A stretch of DNA of 64,000 nt from Bacteroidales bacterium UBA5515. Its GTDB lineage: Bacteria > Bacteroidota > Bacteroidia > Bacteroidales > P3. This document shows positions 52,146 through 62,592 of the stretch, in pieces; within the stretch, counting starts at the first letter, position 1, and every line of letters starts with the position of its first letter. The notes beneath the pieces were generated by a model. It was given only the letters and a program-made list of their open reading frames with translations, did not search any database and was not told where the DNA came from. Where the stretch lies: NCBI GenBank assembly GCA_002423895.1, contig DIOL01000032.1, positions 124,001 to 188,000 of the forward strand. The letters run 5' to 3'. Made by a program: the position numbers and the translations under genes.

Positions 52146-52207
52146 CAAATTATTAACAATATCTATTTAGAGAAACAAATATTAATTATTAATCAAAAAA
52201 ACAAGTT

Positions 52208-52651
52208 ATGGCTGGAGTAAACAAAGTTATTTTAATTGGAAATTTAGGAAAAGATCCTGATATTATTGTTTTTGATGGAGTTAAGAAAGCTACATTTCCC
52301 TTGGCTACTACCGAGACTTATAAAAATAAAGATGGACAAAAAATAGAACAAACCGAATGGCATAATGTTGTTTGCTGGAGAGGATTGGCTGATGTTGCAG
52401 AAAAGTTTTTGAAAAAAGGCATGCAAGTTTTCATAGAAGGGAAACTTAGAAATCGCCAATGGGAAGATAAAGAAGGAAATAAAAAACATTCTGTTGAAAT
52501 TGTTTCAGATAATTTTATGATTTTAACCAGAAATCAAAACTCTCAAACAGATCAGTTTCAAAATAACAATAATTCTATAACTGAACCTACACTAGCTAAC
52601 ATTATAAATGAATTCTCCGACACCGATACTCTTGGAGACTTACCTTTCTAA
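52208..52651 (+). CDS. ssb: Single-stranded DNA-binding protein
   Basis: 147 residues. The OB fold covers residues 4-105 (VNKVILIGNLGKDPDIIVFD, EQTEWHNVVCWRGLADVAEK, FIEGKLRNRQWEDKEGNKK). The Asn/Gln-rich linker (QNSQTDQFQNNNNS) leads to the acidic tip DTDTLGDLPF, the partner-binding tail ending in DLPF. It binds ssDNA as a tetramer in replication and repair. Terminator at 52679-52713. Confidence 0.96.
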   Translation: MAGVNKVILIGNLGKDPDIIVFDGVKKATFPLATTETYKNKDGQKIEQTEWHNVVCWRGLADVAEKFLKKGMQVFIEGKLRNRQWEDKEGNKKHSVEIVSDNFMILTRNQNSQTDQFQNNNNSITEPTLANIINEFSDTDTLGDLPF

Positions 52652-52678
52652 TATTATTTATACACGATAGACACTATA

Positions 52679-52713
52679 AAAAGCTCCACTTATTTTGAAA
52701 AAGTGGAGCTTTT
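52679..52713. terminator. Bidirectional terminator between ssb and yidD
   Basis: AAAAGCTCCACTT (52679-52691) pairs with AAGTGGAGCTTTT (52701-52713). Arms ending in A and T runs suit both convergent genes. Confidence 0.85.
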
Positions 52714-52749
52714 GTTTATAAATCTGATATATTTATTGTAATAGAAACC

Positions 52750-52992
52750 TTAGGGAACTGGGTCATATCCACTTCCTCCCCAAGGATGACAGTTCAAAAT
52801 TCTTTTTAGAGCCAACCAACCTCCTTTAAATGGTCCATATTTTTTAATTGCTTCCAATCCATATTGAGAACAAGTTGGAGTATATCTACATGATGCAGGT
52901 AAATGGGGGGAAATCGCCATTTGATAGAAACGTATTATTCCAATAAAAATGTAATAAAATAGCTTACTAATAAAATTAATTATTGTTTTCAA
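52750..52992 (-). CDS. yidD: Membrane protein insertion efficiency factor YidD
   Basis: 80 residues. The family core is present: [40 protein letters not shown] and [20 protein letters not shown], with the conserved Cys residues. A short amphipathic N-terminal helix precedes it. YidD assists YidC-dependent membrane insertion. It overlaps rnpA by 17 bases, the usual rnpA-yidD arrangement. Confidence 0.95.
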   Translation of the reverse strand: MKTIINFISKLFYYIFIGIIRFYQMAISPHLPASCRYTPTCSQYGLEAIKKYGPFKGGWLALKRILNCHPWGGSGYDPVP

Positions 52993-53371
52993 TTTTCTGT
53001 TTTAATTCGTGAATAATCCTTGTCAAAGACTTGTTTACAACAGAATTTATTTTATCAAATTTAACCATTTGTTGACTTACAAAAGAAAAAGAAAAAGAAA
53101 TATCTATCTTATTCTCTATTGCAAAACTTTTAATTTCATGATTATTTAACCTATAAGCCTCTTTAATCAATCTTTTAATTCTGTTTCTATTAACAGAAAG
53201 CTTTTGATATTTCTTGGGAGAAACAATAACTAATTTAACTTGAGGAGATATACTTTCTTTTATCTTAAATTTTACACTTATTGGATAATGTAAAAATCCA
53301 TCTTTACAAGCAAATAATTTAGCTATTTCTATTTTACTACAAAGTCTTTCGCTTTTTGCAAACTTATACAT
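52976..53371 (-). CDS. rnpA: Ribonuclease P protein component
   Basis: 131 residues. The RNR motif is [20 protein letters not shown] (residues 73-92), and the N-terminal [20 protein letters not shown] aligns with the family. It binds the RNase P RNA and helps process tRNA 5' ends. It is 11 bases after the uroporphyrinogen synthase gene; rpmH, its partner in many bacteria, is not here. Confidence 0.92.
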   Translation of the reverse strand: MYKFAKSERLCSKIEIAKLFACKDGFLHYPISVKFKIKESISPQVKLVIVSPKKYQKLSVNRNRIKRLIKEAYRLNNHEIKSFAIENKIDISFSFSFVSQQMVKFDKINSVVNKSLTRIIHELKQKIENNN

Positions 53372-53382
53372 TTAGCCAAGAT

Positions 53383-54267
53383 TTATTTTGACTTTGGCTT
53401 TTCTGTTTGAGTTTTGGCAGTTTTTTTTGTAGTAATTTTTAATGATGCTGGAGCTTTCTTTTCAGGTTTTTTATTAAATTCTTCTTCTATTTTTAATTTA
53501 TGCTCCTCCAACTCATTTGTTGTAAATGAAAGATATCTGTCAATTGCCATAATCATCGATGGAGCCTCAATAGTTGGTGCAGGAATTAAAGTTCTAATTT
53601 TAGCTTCTTTAAGAGCAACTTGAGTAGTTGAACCAAAAGCAGCAACAACTACTTTTTCATAATCAGATGGTTTAAAACTTTGAATAAATGATTTTACTCC
53701 AATTGGACTAAACATTACCACTAAATCAAATTTCTTGATGTCAACTTCACTTAAGTTCTTAGGCACTGAACGATACATAACAGATTTTGTATATGTTATT
53801 TTAGCCTTTTCTAAAAGTTTAAAATTATCAGGAGTAGTTTCTTCAGAACAAGGATATAGGAAAGTCTCGTTCTTATGCTTTGTTATAACACTAATTAGTT
53901 CTGAAAACTGAAGTTTTCCATAAAATATTTTTCTTTTTCTGTATTGAATATAGTTTTGCAAGTAATTTGCAATACTTTCTGAAACACAGAAAAACTTCAT
54001 TGATTCTGGAATAACTAAACGTAATTCTTTAGCTAATCTAAAGTAGTTGTCAACAGCTAACTTGCTAGTAACAATCACTGCAGAATGATCTAATATACTA
54101 ACTTTTGAGTCCCTGTATTCTTTATTAGTAACACCAACGACATCAAAAAATTTATTAAATGTAAGATTAAGATTATGTTTATCTATTAATACTTTATATT
54201 GTGATTTGTCAATATCAGCTGGAGCTGGTTGAGAAATAAGAACATTTTTAATTATTTGCTTGCTCAT
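53383..54267 (-). CDS. hemD: Uroporphyrinogen-III synthase
   Basis: 294 residues. Two HemD-type lobes are recognisable: VLISQPAPADIDKSQYKVLI, SAVIVTSKLAVDNYFRLAKE and FDLVVMFSPIGVKSFIQSFK, VVVAAFGSTTQVALKEAKIR, followed by APTIEAPSMIMAIDRYL. It closes hydroxymethylbilane to uroporphyrinogen III. A Lys-rich tail of about 35 residues (KKPEKKAPASLKITTKKTAK) is additional and likely disordered. HemD proteins diverge strongly, so the call rests on pattern and on the conserved DUF4271-hemD-rnpA order. Confidence 0.8.
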   Translation of the reverse strand: MSKQIIKNVLISQPAPADIDKSQYKVLIDKHNLNLTFNKFFDVVGVTNKEYRDSKVSILDHSAVIVTSKLAVDNYFRLAKELRLVIPESMKFFCVSESIANYLQNYIQYRKRKIFYGKLQFSELISVITKHKNETFLYPCSEETTPDNFKLLEKAKITYTKSVMYRSVPKNLSEVDIKKFDLVVMFSPIGVKSFIQSFKPSDYEKVVVAAFGSTTQVALKEAKIRTLIPAPTIEAPSMIMAIDRYLSFTTNELEEHKLKIEEEFNKKPEKKAPASLKITTKKTAKTQTEKPKSK

Positions 54268-54288
54268 AACTATTGGCTAAAAACTTAA

Positions 54289-55131
54289 TTAATACGAAAA
54301 TAGATATTTATATATTATTATTATTGGTAGAAATTCAACTGTGCAAAGATAAACAAATAAATAGAATTGAGAAGCTTTTGTATTCTTGAAAACTAAAACA
54401 AAGCCTCTTAATAATCTAAATAAGAATAATATACCAATTGCAATAATAATTACTATTAGCATTGAATATTGAAGATTATTTGGTAAAAAATAGAACAAAA
54501 AGGCAAAAGGGATTAAAACTAAACCATCAGTAATAAGAAAAAGGGTTTGGTTGAAATTGTATTTAGCACATAAAGTCTCTTGTCTAAATAATAATCCAAA
54601 GAAATAAATCAATACATATTTTATTAAATAAAAAATCAAAACAACTAAAACAATTAGAAAATATGTTCCGAAATGTGAATTAATAGGAGAATAACTTAAA
54701 TAATTATAGTAACTCAATGGTGCATAAACCAACAAAGAAAATATAGGTGCAAAAAGAAAAATAGAGATTGAGAATACAGTAATATTAGAAAAAACTCCTT
54801 TTACAATAAGTTTGATCTTTGAATAAAAGGCTTTAATCAAAATACTATAAATTATAATTGAAATAAAAATTAATCCGAATATCCATCCATGTGTAGGATT
54901 AACATTCCTTTCAATTATTTTTATATCTTTACCTACATAATAGTTTTTGTGTTTGAATAAAGATTTCCTCTCAACCAAAACGGGAGTATAATCATTTAAT
55001 ATTTTAATATATTGCTTAAAACCAATAGTATTAGATTCACTTTTTAGCGAATCAGGAATAGCAAATAGAGGGTTTGCTATTTGATTACTCGAAATAGAAT
55101 CAGATTTGTAGCTGACAGAATCCTGCATCAC
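54289..55131 (-). CDS. DUF4271 membrane protein
   Basis: 280 residues. The N-terminal 80 residues are soluble (HGWIFGLIFISIIIYSILIK marks the first helix), followed by about six to seven membrane helices. The Bacteroidota DUF4271 family is regularly found just before hemD. Function unknown. It is two bases downstream of the C25 peptidase gene. A TAnnTTTG-type site within its 3' end (54344-54351) could start a hemD-rnpA-yidD transcript. Confidence 0.82.
   Translation of the reverse strand: MMQDSVSYKSDSISSNQIANPLFAIPDSLKSESNTIGFKQYIKILNDYTPVLVERKSLFKHKNYYVGKDIKIIERNVNPTHGWIFGLIFISIIIYSILIKAFYSKIKLIVKGVFSNITVFSISIFLFAPIFSLLVYAPLSYYNYLSYSPINSHFGTYFLIVLVVLIFYLIKYVLIYFFGLLFRQETLCAKYNFNQTLFLITDGLVLIPFAFLFYFLPNNLQYSMLIVIIIAIGILFLFRLLRGFVLVFKNTKASQFYLFVYLCTVEFLPIIIIYKYLFSY
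54344..54351 (-). promoter_or_regulatory. Possible internal promoter for hemD-rnpA-yidD
   Basis: CAAAGATA reads TATCTTTG on the minus strand, 77 bases upstream of hemD, within the DUF4271 coding sequence. Confidence 0.4.
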
Positions 55132-55133
55132 TT

Positions 55134-58100
55134 TTACTTAGAAATAATAATTTTCTTGGTAATATTACTATTATCTTTTACTATCGAAAGATAATAAACT
55201 CCATTTTTTAAACCTGAAGTATTTATTGTATTATCATTATTTTTGGGAATAAATACAAGTCTACCCAAAGAATCAAACAACTTAATTGTAGAATCTTTAT
55301 CTAAATTAGATACAATCAAGAAATCTTGTGCAGGATTAGGATATACTATTATATTGTCTATATTATTACTCAAATTATTATTTGAAAGTACTATTCCATT
55401 TAATGGGAAGTCAACATTATCAATCCAAATAGCATCACTTCCTCCTGATTGAGAATAGTCTTTCTCATATTCCCATTTAAAATTATGTTCTCCTTGATTT
55501 ACTGAAAAGGTATATCTTTTCCAAGGTATTTCTCCTGTAGTTTCTAAAACAATAATATTATCAATATAAAATCTTAAGACATCATAGTTTTGTTCAGTTG
55601 AAGTTCTCATATAAAATACAATACTATCATTTATAATTGATGTAAAATTAACACTTAAAGTTGTTTTACTATTATTTGAAATTGAACCTGATTTCAATGA
55701 ATAGCTTCCTCTATAAGAATTATTAGGATTATTATCAATTACCCAAGGAATTGCTGATATATTCTCCCATGTAAAAGAATTCAAATTTCCTGTTTCGAAA
55801 GTTTCAATATTACCTATAATTGGAATTGAATCATAACGTTTTGCATTTCCATAAAGATTTGCAATGGCACCCAATCTAAACCCAATAATATCATTCTGCT
55901 GATTTTCAGGATTAAAATTAAGTCTGAACTCATATGAAGAGTATGCGTTTGGAGTCAATGGATTTAATAACAAACTATCATTAGAAACATAAGTAAGATT
56001 AGATGAAATATTGTTTATAAAAACATTTCCAGCATCTGAAATATTATTTCCTTTATTCTTAACATCAAATCTTATTATAACTTCATCTCCAACAAAAGAG
56101 CTATTAGCTGTATCAATTGTAATTGATAAATTTTCTACAACTATATTAGGGCATGAAGCTTTTGCAGAAAAAACTTTATTTGATAAATAGTTATTTTCTC
56201 CTTGAATTTTAACATTATATCCCAAAGAACTCTTATCTTCTACTCCATCAATAACCTTAACCTTAAACCTGTTTTGAATTTGTTGATTTGATAAAGCTCC
56301 AACATTACCAATATATTCGTTTGAATCTAAAAATATTAAATTATCTGAATTAAATATTGATAAATCAACACTATCAATTGAAACAATTCCTAAATTTGAG
56401 AGAGTAAAATTAACATAATACTCTTCATTATTATTTAAAAGTGTAACCTCCTGAGACTGATTATTGGTATATTTAATATCACTGATATTAATTAATGGAT
56501 AGTTCGGAGTAGTTACTGCAATCGAATCAATAATTGGTTTAGAGAATTGATTAGTTATTACAACCTTTAAATAACCAGATTGATATGTTTGAGAAATAAA
56601 ATTAATATATGCTAATCCATTTTCATCAGCTTGTGAAGCTCCAATCAACACTCCATTTTGAGAAAGTGCGACAAAAGCATAAGCATCGGTTTGAATTTGA
56701 GTATTTGAAGAACCAAGTGCTATAGTATCTGGAATATTATTAATAATTGTTCTAGGGAGTCCAACATAAGGCATAAGAGAAGGATCTCCCATAAGATGAT
56801 AAATCTCCCAATAATAGTTTGATAAATCAGATCCATATTGTTCCACAGATAAATTACCTGCTTGCATAATTTGACCAGAAGTTATGTACCATTTATTAAA
56901 TGGTTCATTATAATTATGGAAAAATCTATCATAAGCTCCTAAATTATTAGAATCATAAACTGGATTTAAATTAAGAGACTTACTTCCAACTGACCAATAA
57001 AAATCTTCATACCAATAAGTATAATTACTACCTCCAATTGCTCCTATACCTGCTCTATTGTTTGCTCTCAAAATAGCTTCTCCAAAACATTCATATTCAT
57101 CAAACTTATTTGACAAACAACAATTATTTATAAACATAGGGAATTTTCCATAATTAGCCAATACATTAATACTTGATGTAGTAAGTGATGGACTTGACCA
57201 ACCTGATTCATCACAATGTGCAGTATAATTTATATATGAAAACCCTTTTTGAGAAATACTATCCCTAATTTGTGTAGAATAATTTCCTGAAGCAGGATTA
57301 TAATATATTAATGTATCAATAGAAGGATTATTTTGAAGGAATTGTTTTGCATAGTTAACCTGACCATTCCCACATGTTGGAGCTGGAGCTGATGTCTCCT
57401 TTCCTGCAACTAATAGAGTTTTCTTAAGAAATGCTGTATCTTGAAACAAAAATTGCTCATAAGTAATAACCTTATTTATAATGTTCTCCATTTGCTGAAC
57501 AGTTTGAGCAGAAAACCTACCATAAAATATATCTGGTAAAAAATCACCTGTATATTCTGCATAGTATAAATCAGTAGGTGCAGGATCTTGTGGATTTGTA
57601 ACAGCACTAAATGTTGGTATTTGTTGAACATCTCCGCAAATAAGAAGATAATCAGCTGCAGGAGATTCTTCTGTTGAACTATCCCATAGTGATTTAAGAT
57701 AAGCTTTTATAGAAGAATTTGTTGTCCCTACTCCAACATCGCCTTTATAAACTTCTACAATTTCAATACCTTTTTCTCTTTTCCACTTAATAAAAGGTTG
57801 TAAAGTAGCTTCAAACATAGGATCTGAAACTACAATCATTTTCAAAGGACGATTTAAAGGAGAGTCTGAAACTGTTGAAGAAATATTTTTACTATTTAAT
57901 AATTTAGACTTTAAGAATGATGATTGTTGATTATTATAAATTCTTTTAGCATTAATTGTTGCTTTTATATCTGCATTAACAAACTTAATAGTTACTTCAA
58001 AAGATCTAACAATTTCAATAACATTTTTTACTGGATTATATTTAATTGGAGATATAACCAAACGAGCCAATCGCATAGAAGACATAAATCCTAACTGTTC

Positions 58101-58586
58101 AACTCTAACCAAATCATTTCCAAGAAAAGCATTAGAAGAATATACTTTTTCATCAATAATAAATGGTTCAAAATCTTTACTTTTTGAAAGTGATTTTTGA
58201 GATGGAATTACTTTATAATTACCATATTTATCTAATGAAATTGATTCAGAAACAATATTCTTATATTCAATCTGAATTTCAGCTCCATAAGGAATTTCAA
58301 TTAATCTATTATAAGTTGGAAGCTCAGGTGCTCCTACCTTTTGAGTTCTTCCAAAATCTTCTCCCATATAAAATTTCAAGAAGACTCCGTTATCTGTTTT
58401 TATTGTATCCAATCTCAAAAAATCAAATTTTTGAGAGAAAGATAAATCTTCCATTGATTCCTTTAATGAAGGAATGGAATTTAATATATTATTATACCCA
58501 ATTATATTCTGGGCTTTTAATGTTAAATTTGTAGCAAATAACAAAAAAATTGAAGTAACAAAAAAAATCTTTTTCATAGAAAACAA
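55134..58586 (-). CDS. Gingipain-like C25 cysteine peptidase with T9SS sorting domain
   Basis: 1150 residues. Signal peptide (MKKIFFVTSIFLLFATNLTL, from Met4), then a gingipain-type propeptide (VGAPELPTYNRLIEIPYGAE near 84-103). The catalytic C25 domain spans about 245-610: YINYTAHCDESGW with His457 and FPMFINNCCLSNKFDE with catalytic Cys490. Ig-like domains follow, then a jelly-roll of the cleaved-adhesin type (near 960-1070, AIWIDNVDFP), and a C-terminal sorting domain (IIVYPNPAQDFLIVSNLDKD ... GVYYLSIVKDNSNITKKIII). The sortase PorU also belongs to C25, but the gingipain-style propeptide favours secreted cargo. Promoter 58602-58609. Confidence 0.85.
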   Translation of the reverse strand: MFSMKKIFFVTSIFLLFATNLTLKAQNIIGYNNILNSIPSLKESMEDLSFSQKFDFLRLDTIKTDNGVFLKFYMGEDFGRTQKVGAPELPTYNRLIEIPYGAEIQIEYKNIVSESISLDKYGNYKVIPSQKSLSKSKDFEPFIIDEKVYSSNAFLGNDLVRVEQLGFMSSMRLARLVISPIKYNPVKNVIEIVRSFEVTIKFVNADIKATINAKRIYNNQQSSFLKSKLLNSKNISSTVSDSPLNRPLKMIVVSDPMFEATLQPFIKWKREKGIEIVEVYKGDVGVGTTNSSIKAYLKSLWDSSTEESPAADYLLICGDVQQIPTFSAVTNPQDPAPTDLYYAEYTGDFLPDIFYGRFSAQTVQQMENIINKVITYEQFLFQDTAFLKKTLLVAGKETSAPAPTCGNGQVNYAKQFLQNNPSIDTLIYYNPASGNYSTQIRDSISQKGFSYINYTAHCDESGWSSPSLTTSSINVLANYGKFPMFINNCCLSNKFDEYECFGEAILRANNRAGIGAIGGSNYTYWYEDFYWSVGSKSLNLNPVYDSNNLGAYDRFFHNYNEPFNKWYITSGQIMQAGNLSVEQYGSDLSNYYWEIYHLMGDPSLMPYVGLPRTIINNIPDTIALGSSNTQIQTDAYAFVALSQNGVLIGASQADENGLAYINFISQTYQSGYLKVVITNQFSKPIIDSIAVTTPNYPLINISDIKYTNNQSQEVTLLNNNEEYYVNFTLSNLGIVSIDSVDLSIFNSDNLIFLDSNEYIGNVGALSNQQIQNRFKVKVIDGVEDKSSLGYNVKIQGENNYLSNKVFSAKASCPNIVVENLSITIDTANSSFVGDEVIIRFDVKNKGNNISDAGNVFINNISSNLTYVSNDSLLLNPLTPNAYSSYEFRLNFNPENQQNDIIGFRLGAIANLYGNAKRYDSIPIIGNIETFETGNLNSFTWENISAIPWVIDNNPNNSYRGSYSLKSGSISNNSKTTLSVNFTSIINDSIVFYMRTSTEQNYDVLRFYIDNIIVLETTGEIPWKRYTFSVNQGEHNFKWEYEKDYSQSGGSDAIWIDNVDFPLNGIVLSNNNLSNNIDNIIVYPNPAQDFLIVSNLDKDSTIKLFDSLGRLVFIPKNNDNTINTSGLKNGVYYLSIVKDNSNITKKIIISK

Positions 58587-58601
58587 CTTAGATTAAGCGT
58601 A

Positions 58602-58609
58602 CAAAGGTA
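58602..58609 (-). promoter_or_regulatory. -7 promoter element for the C25 peptidase gene
   Basis: CAAAGGTA reads TACCTTTG on the minus strand, 16 bases upstream of the first ATG (25 from Met4). The short leader favours Met4 as the start. Confidence 0.55.
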
Positions 58610-58739
58610 CAATCATTTTTTAATATCTTAGACATCAATACTCATAAAAAATTACTAATCAGCTCGAACAATAATAAAAAGTTATAGTTCCTGTATATAT
58701 TTTATTTTCGTCAATTATAATCTTCGAAAAACAAGAAAT

Positions 58740-58826
58740 AATTTATTTAAATTAAAGAGATAATTTATTTAAATCAAGAATAAATTTTGCATAGTGGCAG
58801 GATGTTGATTACATGGCAGTAGGATG
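58740..58826. repeat. Degenerate 22-bp-period array
   Basis: AATTTATTTAAAT occurs at 58740 and 58762 (22 apart), with a decayed copy (AATTT) at 58783. Then AGGATG occurs at 58799 and 58821, again 22 apart, each preceded by a CAT (58790, 58812). Two unit types sit side by side, as in the 648-789 region. Confidence 0.55.
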
Positions 58827-58877
58827 CAAAACTTAATCCTTATCTTTATAAATTAATATAAGGGTTTGATAAACTTA

Positions 58878-58906
58878 TTTCTTTTGAAAAGAAATTTCAA
58901 AAGAAA
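58878..58906. other. Hairpin upstream of guaB
   Basis: TTTCTTTTGAAA (58878-58889) pairs with TTTCAAAAGAAA (58895-58906) around AGAAA. The arms are themselves nearly self-complementary. It lies upstream of the guaB promoter, so it is not a leader structure. Confidence 0.5.
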
Positions 58907-59014
58907 TTTTCAAAAAATAAATCAAAATAAATTATGTAAAAAATCAAATAAAGATTTCAATTAATCAGTTAATGTTATGTGAACTATTTAATAGACTAAC
59001 AATCTAATAGATAA

Positions 59015-60565
<1,551 letters not shown>

Positions 60566-60578
60566 AAATTAAACTTCT

Positions 60579-62582
60579 ATGAAAAAATTAATTGGTTTAT
60601 TATTATTTAGTTTCATTGCTTCAATAACTTATGCTCAAACAGACAATGATATAGTTATTGAAGTTGCAGGAGAAAAAATATCAAAGAAAGAATTTGTTGA
60701 TATGTATCAACGAAACAACCCCAATCCTGATAAGAAAATAATCAAAAAAGATCTAAATGAATATCTTGACTTATTCATTAACTTTAAATTGAAATTAGCA
60801 GAGGCGAGAAAATTGGGATTAGATACTCTTCCTGAATATAAAAATGAAGTTAATTCATATAGAAAACAATTAGTTGAACCATACCTAAATGACAAAACAG
60901 TCACTGAAAGCTTGGTACAAGAAGCTTATGACCGCTCAAAAGAAATTGTTAGAGCATCTCATATACTTATTTTAATTCCAGCCAATGGAACTCCAAAAGA
61001 TACTTTGGATGCTTATAATAAAGCTCTAAATATTAGAAACAGAATTTTAAAAGGAGAAGACTTTGGAGAATTGGCACTAACATACTCTGACGACCCTTCT
61101 GCAAAAGACCAAACAAGACCAGAATCAACAAATGTTGTAAAAGGAAATAGAGGAGATTTGGGATATTTCTCAGCTTTTAACATGATTTATCCATTTGAAA
61201 CTGCATGTTACAATTTAAAAATAAATGAATTGTCAATGCCTGTACGTTCTCAAAGAGGCTACCATATAATTAAACTAACTGATAGAAAACCTGCTCCATT
61301 TTCAACATGCACAATTGCTCATATTTGGGTAAATTTTGATAATCATGGAAGCAAAGAAGAATCAAAAAGATTAATTGAAAACGCTTATACAGACCTTCAA
61401 AATAATATTTCTTTTGACTCAGTTGCTTCTAAATATTCTGATGACAGATATTCTTCAAAAAAACAAGGAATTTTAGCATCTCAAAGAGTTATTAATATGC
61501 CTGTTGAATATACAGAAATGATTATGCAAACTCCAGTTAATTCCTACACTAAACCTTTTGAAACAAGATATGGTTGGCATATAATTAAGCCTATACAATT
61601 AAATCCTATTGAAAGTTTAGAAGCTCAAAGACCAACAATTGAGCAAAGAATTTCTAAAGATGTTAGAAGTTACAGAACGATTGAAGAGTTTATTAAGAAA
61701 AGCAAGGTAGAATATAATTTTAATGAAGATTTATCTAAATTGGATGCAGTAATTAAAATTATTACTGATTCTGTATTTGTTAAAAATTGGCAAGTTCCAG
61801 AAAGTTTTGAAGGCAAAGAAACCATTTTTACAATTGGAGATTTAACTTTCACTCAAAAAGATCTTGCAAAAGGAATAGAAAAAATTCAACAAAATCAAAC
61901 TCCAGAATATATCCCTACATATGTAAATAATATCTACAGAAAGATTGCGGATGAAAAAGTTTTAAATTTTGCAGATATGAAACTTGAAACCAAACATCCT
62001 GACTTAAAAGTAACAATTGATGAGTTTAGAGATGGAATATTAATTTTTTCTATAACTGATAAGTTTGTTTGGAACAAGTCAATAAATGATAGCGTTGGTT
62101 TAAGCAATTTCTTCGACAAAAATCGAAATAATTATATGTGGAAAGACAGAGCAGATGCAACTGTATTTAATTTCTACAAAGACATTGATTTGAAAAAAGC
62201 AAAAAAAGTTATTCAAAAAGGAATAAAGAAGAAAAAGACTAATGAAGAAATAATTGAAATGCTTGCAAAGAAATTTAAAATCAAAGAAAAGACAATTGAG
62301 TATTTTGATTTCAAATGGGGCAAGTATGAAAGAGGAGAAAATAAGATTGTTGATATGACAAATTGGATATTAGGAATAAGTGAACCTATTCAAATTGAAA
62401 AAAGAAATCATATAGTAATTGTTCATCAACAATTAACTCCAACAAATAAAACCTTATCAGAAGCAAAAGGTATTGTAACTTCAGACTATCAAGAGTATTT
62501 AGAAGCCGAATGGATAAAATATTTAAGAGCAAATTATACATTTAGTGTTAATCACAACGTTCTAAATTCCATAACCAACTAA
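60579..62582 (+). CDS. Periplasmic parvulin-type peptidyl-prolyl isomerase with two PPIC domains
   Basis: 667 residues with a signal peptide (MKKLIGLLLFSFIASITYAQ). A SurA/PpiC-like N-terminal helical part is followed by two parvulin domains at about 125-235 (VRASHILILIPANGTPKDTL, GNRGDLGYFSAFNMIYPFE, SQRGYHIIKLTDRKPAP) and 240-350 (AHIWVNFDNHGSKEESKRLI, RYGWHIIKPIQLN). The C-terminal 300 residues have no recognised domain. It probably assists outer-membrane protein folding. Located 13 bases after guaB. Confidence 0.88.
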   Translation: MKKLIGLLLFSFIASITYAQTDNDIVIEVAGEKISKKEFVDMYQRNNPNPDKKIIKKDLNEYLDLFINFKLKLAEARKLGLDTLPEYKNEVNSYRKQLVEPYLNDKTVTESLVQEAYDRSKEIVRASHILILIPANGTPKDTLDAYNKALNIRNRILKGEDFGELALTYSDDPSAKDQTRPESTNVVKGNRGDLGYFSAFNMIYPFETACYNLKINELSMPVRSQRGYHIIKLTDRKPAPFSTCTIAHIWVNFDNHGSKEESKRLIENAYTDLQNNISFDSVASKYSDDRYSSKKQGILASQRVINMPVEYTEMIMQTPVNSYTKPFETRYGWHIIKPIQLNPIESLEAQRPTIEQRISKDVRSYRTIEEFIKKSKVEYNFNEDLSKLDAVIKIITDSVFVKNWQVPESFEGKETIFTIGDLTFTQKDLAKGIEKIQQNQTPEYIPTYVNNIYRKIADEKVLNFADMKLETKHPDLKVTIDEFRDGILIFSITDKFVWNKSINDSVGLSNFFDKNRNNYMWKDRADATVFNFYKDIDLKKAKKVIQKGIKKKKTNEEIIEMLAKKFKIKEKTIEYFDFKWGKYERGENKIVDMTNWILGISEPIQIEKRNHIVIVHQQLTPTNKTLSEAKGIVTSDYQEYLEAEWIKYLRANYTFSVNHNVLNSITN

Positions 62583-62592
62583 AAATTATTAA

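Larger units (their letters stand above)
51842..52207. other. Divergent HU-ssb spacer
   Basis: 366 AT-rich bases with one promoter for each side (51913-51920 minus, 52138-52145 plus). ACAAATTTATT occurs at 51943 and 51976, 33 bases apart. I see no gene and no convincing periodic array. Confidence 0.6.

Noticed and set aside
55134..58586. PorU sortase
   Set aside because: C25 family membership fits, but the propeptide-type N-terminus and adhesin-like jelly-roll are more like gingipain cargo; kept as C25 peptidase without the porU symbol.
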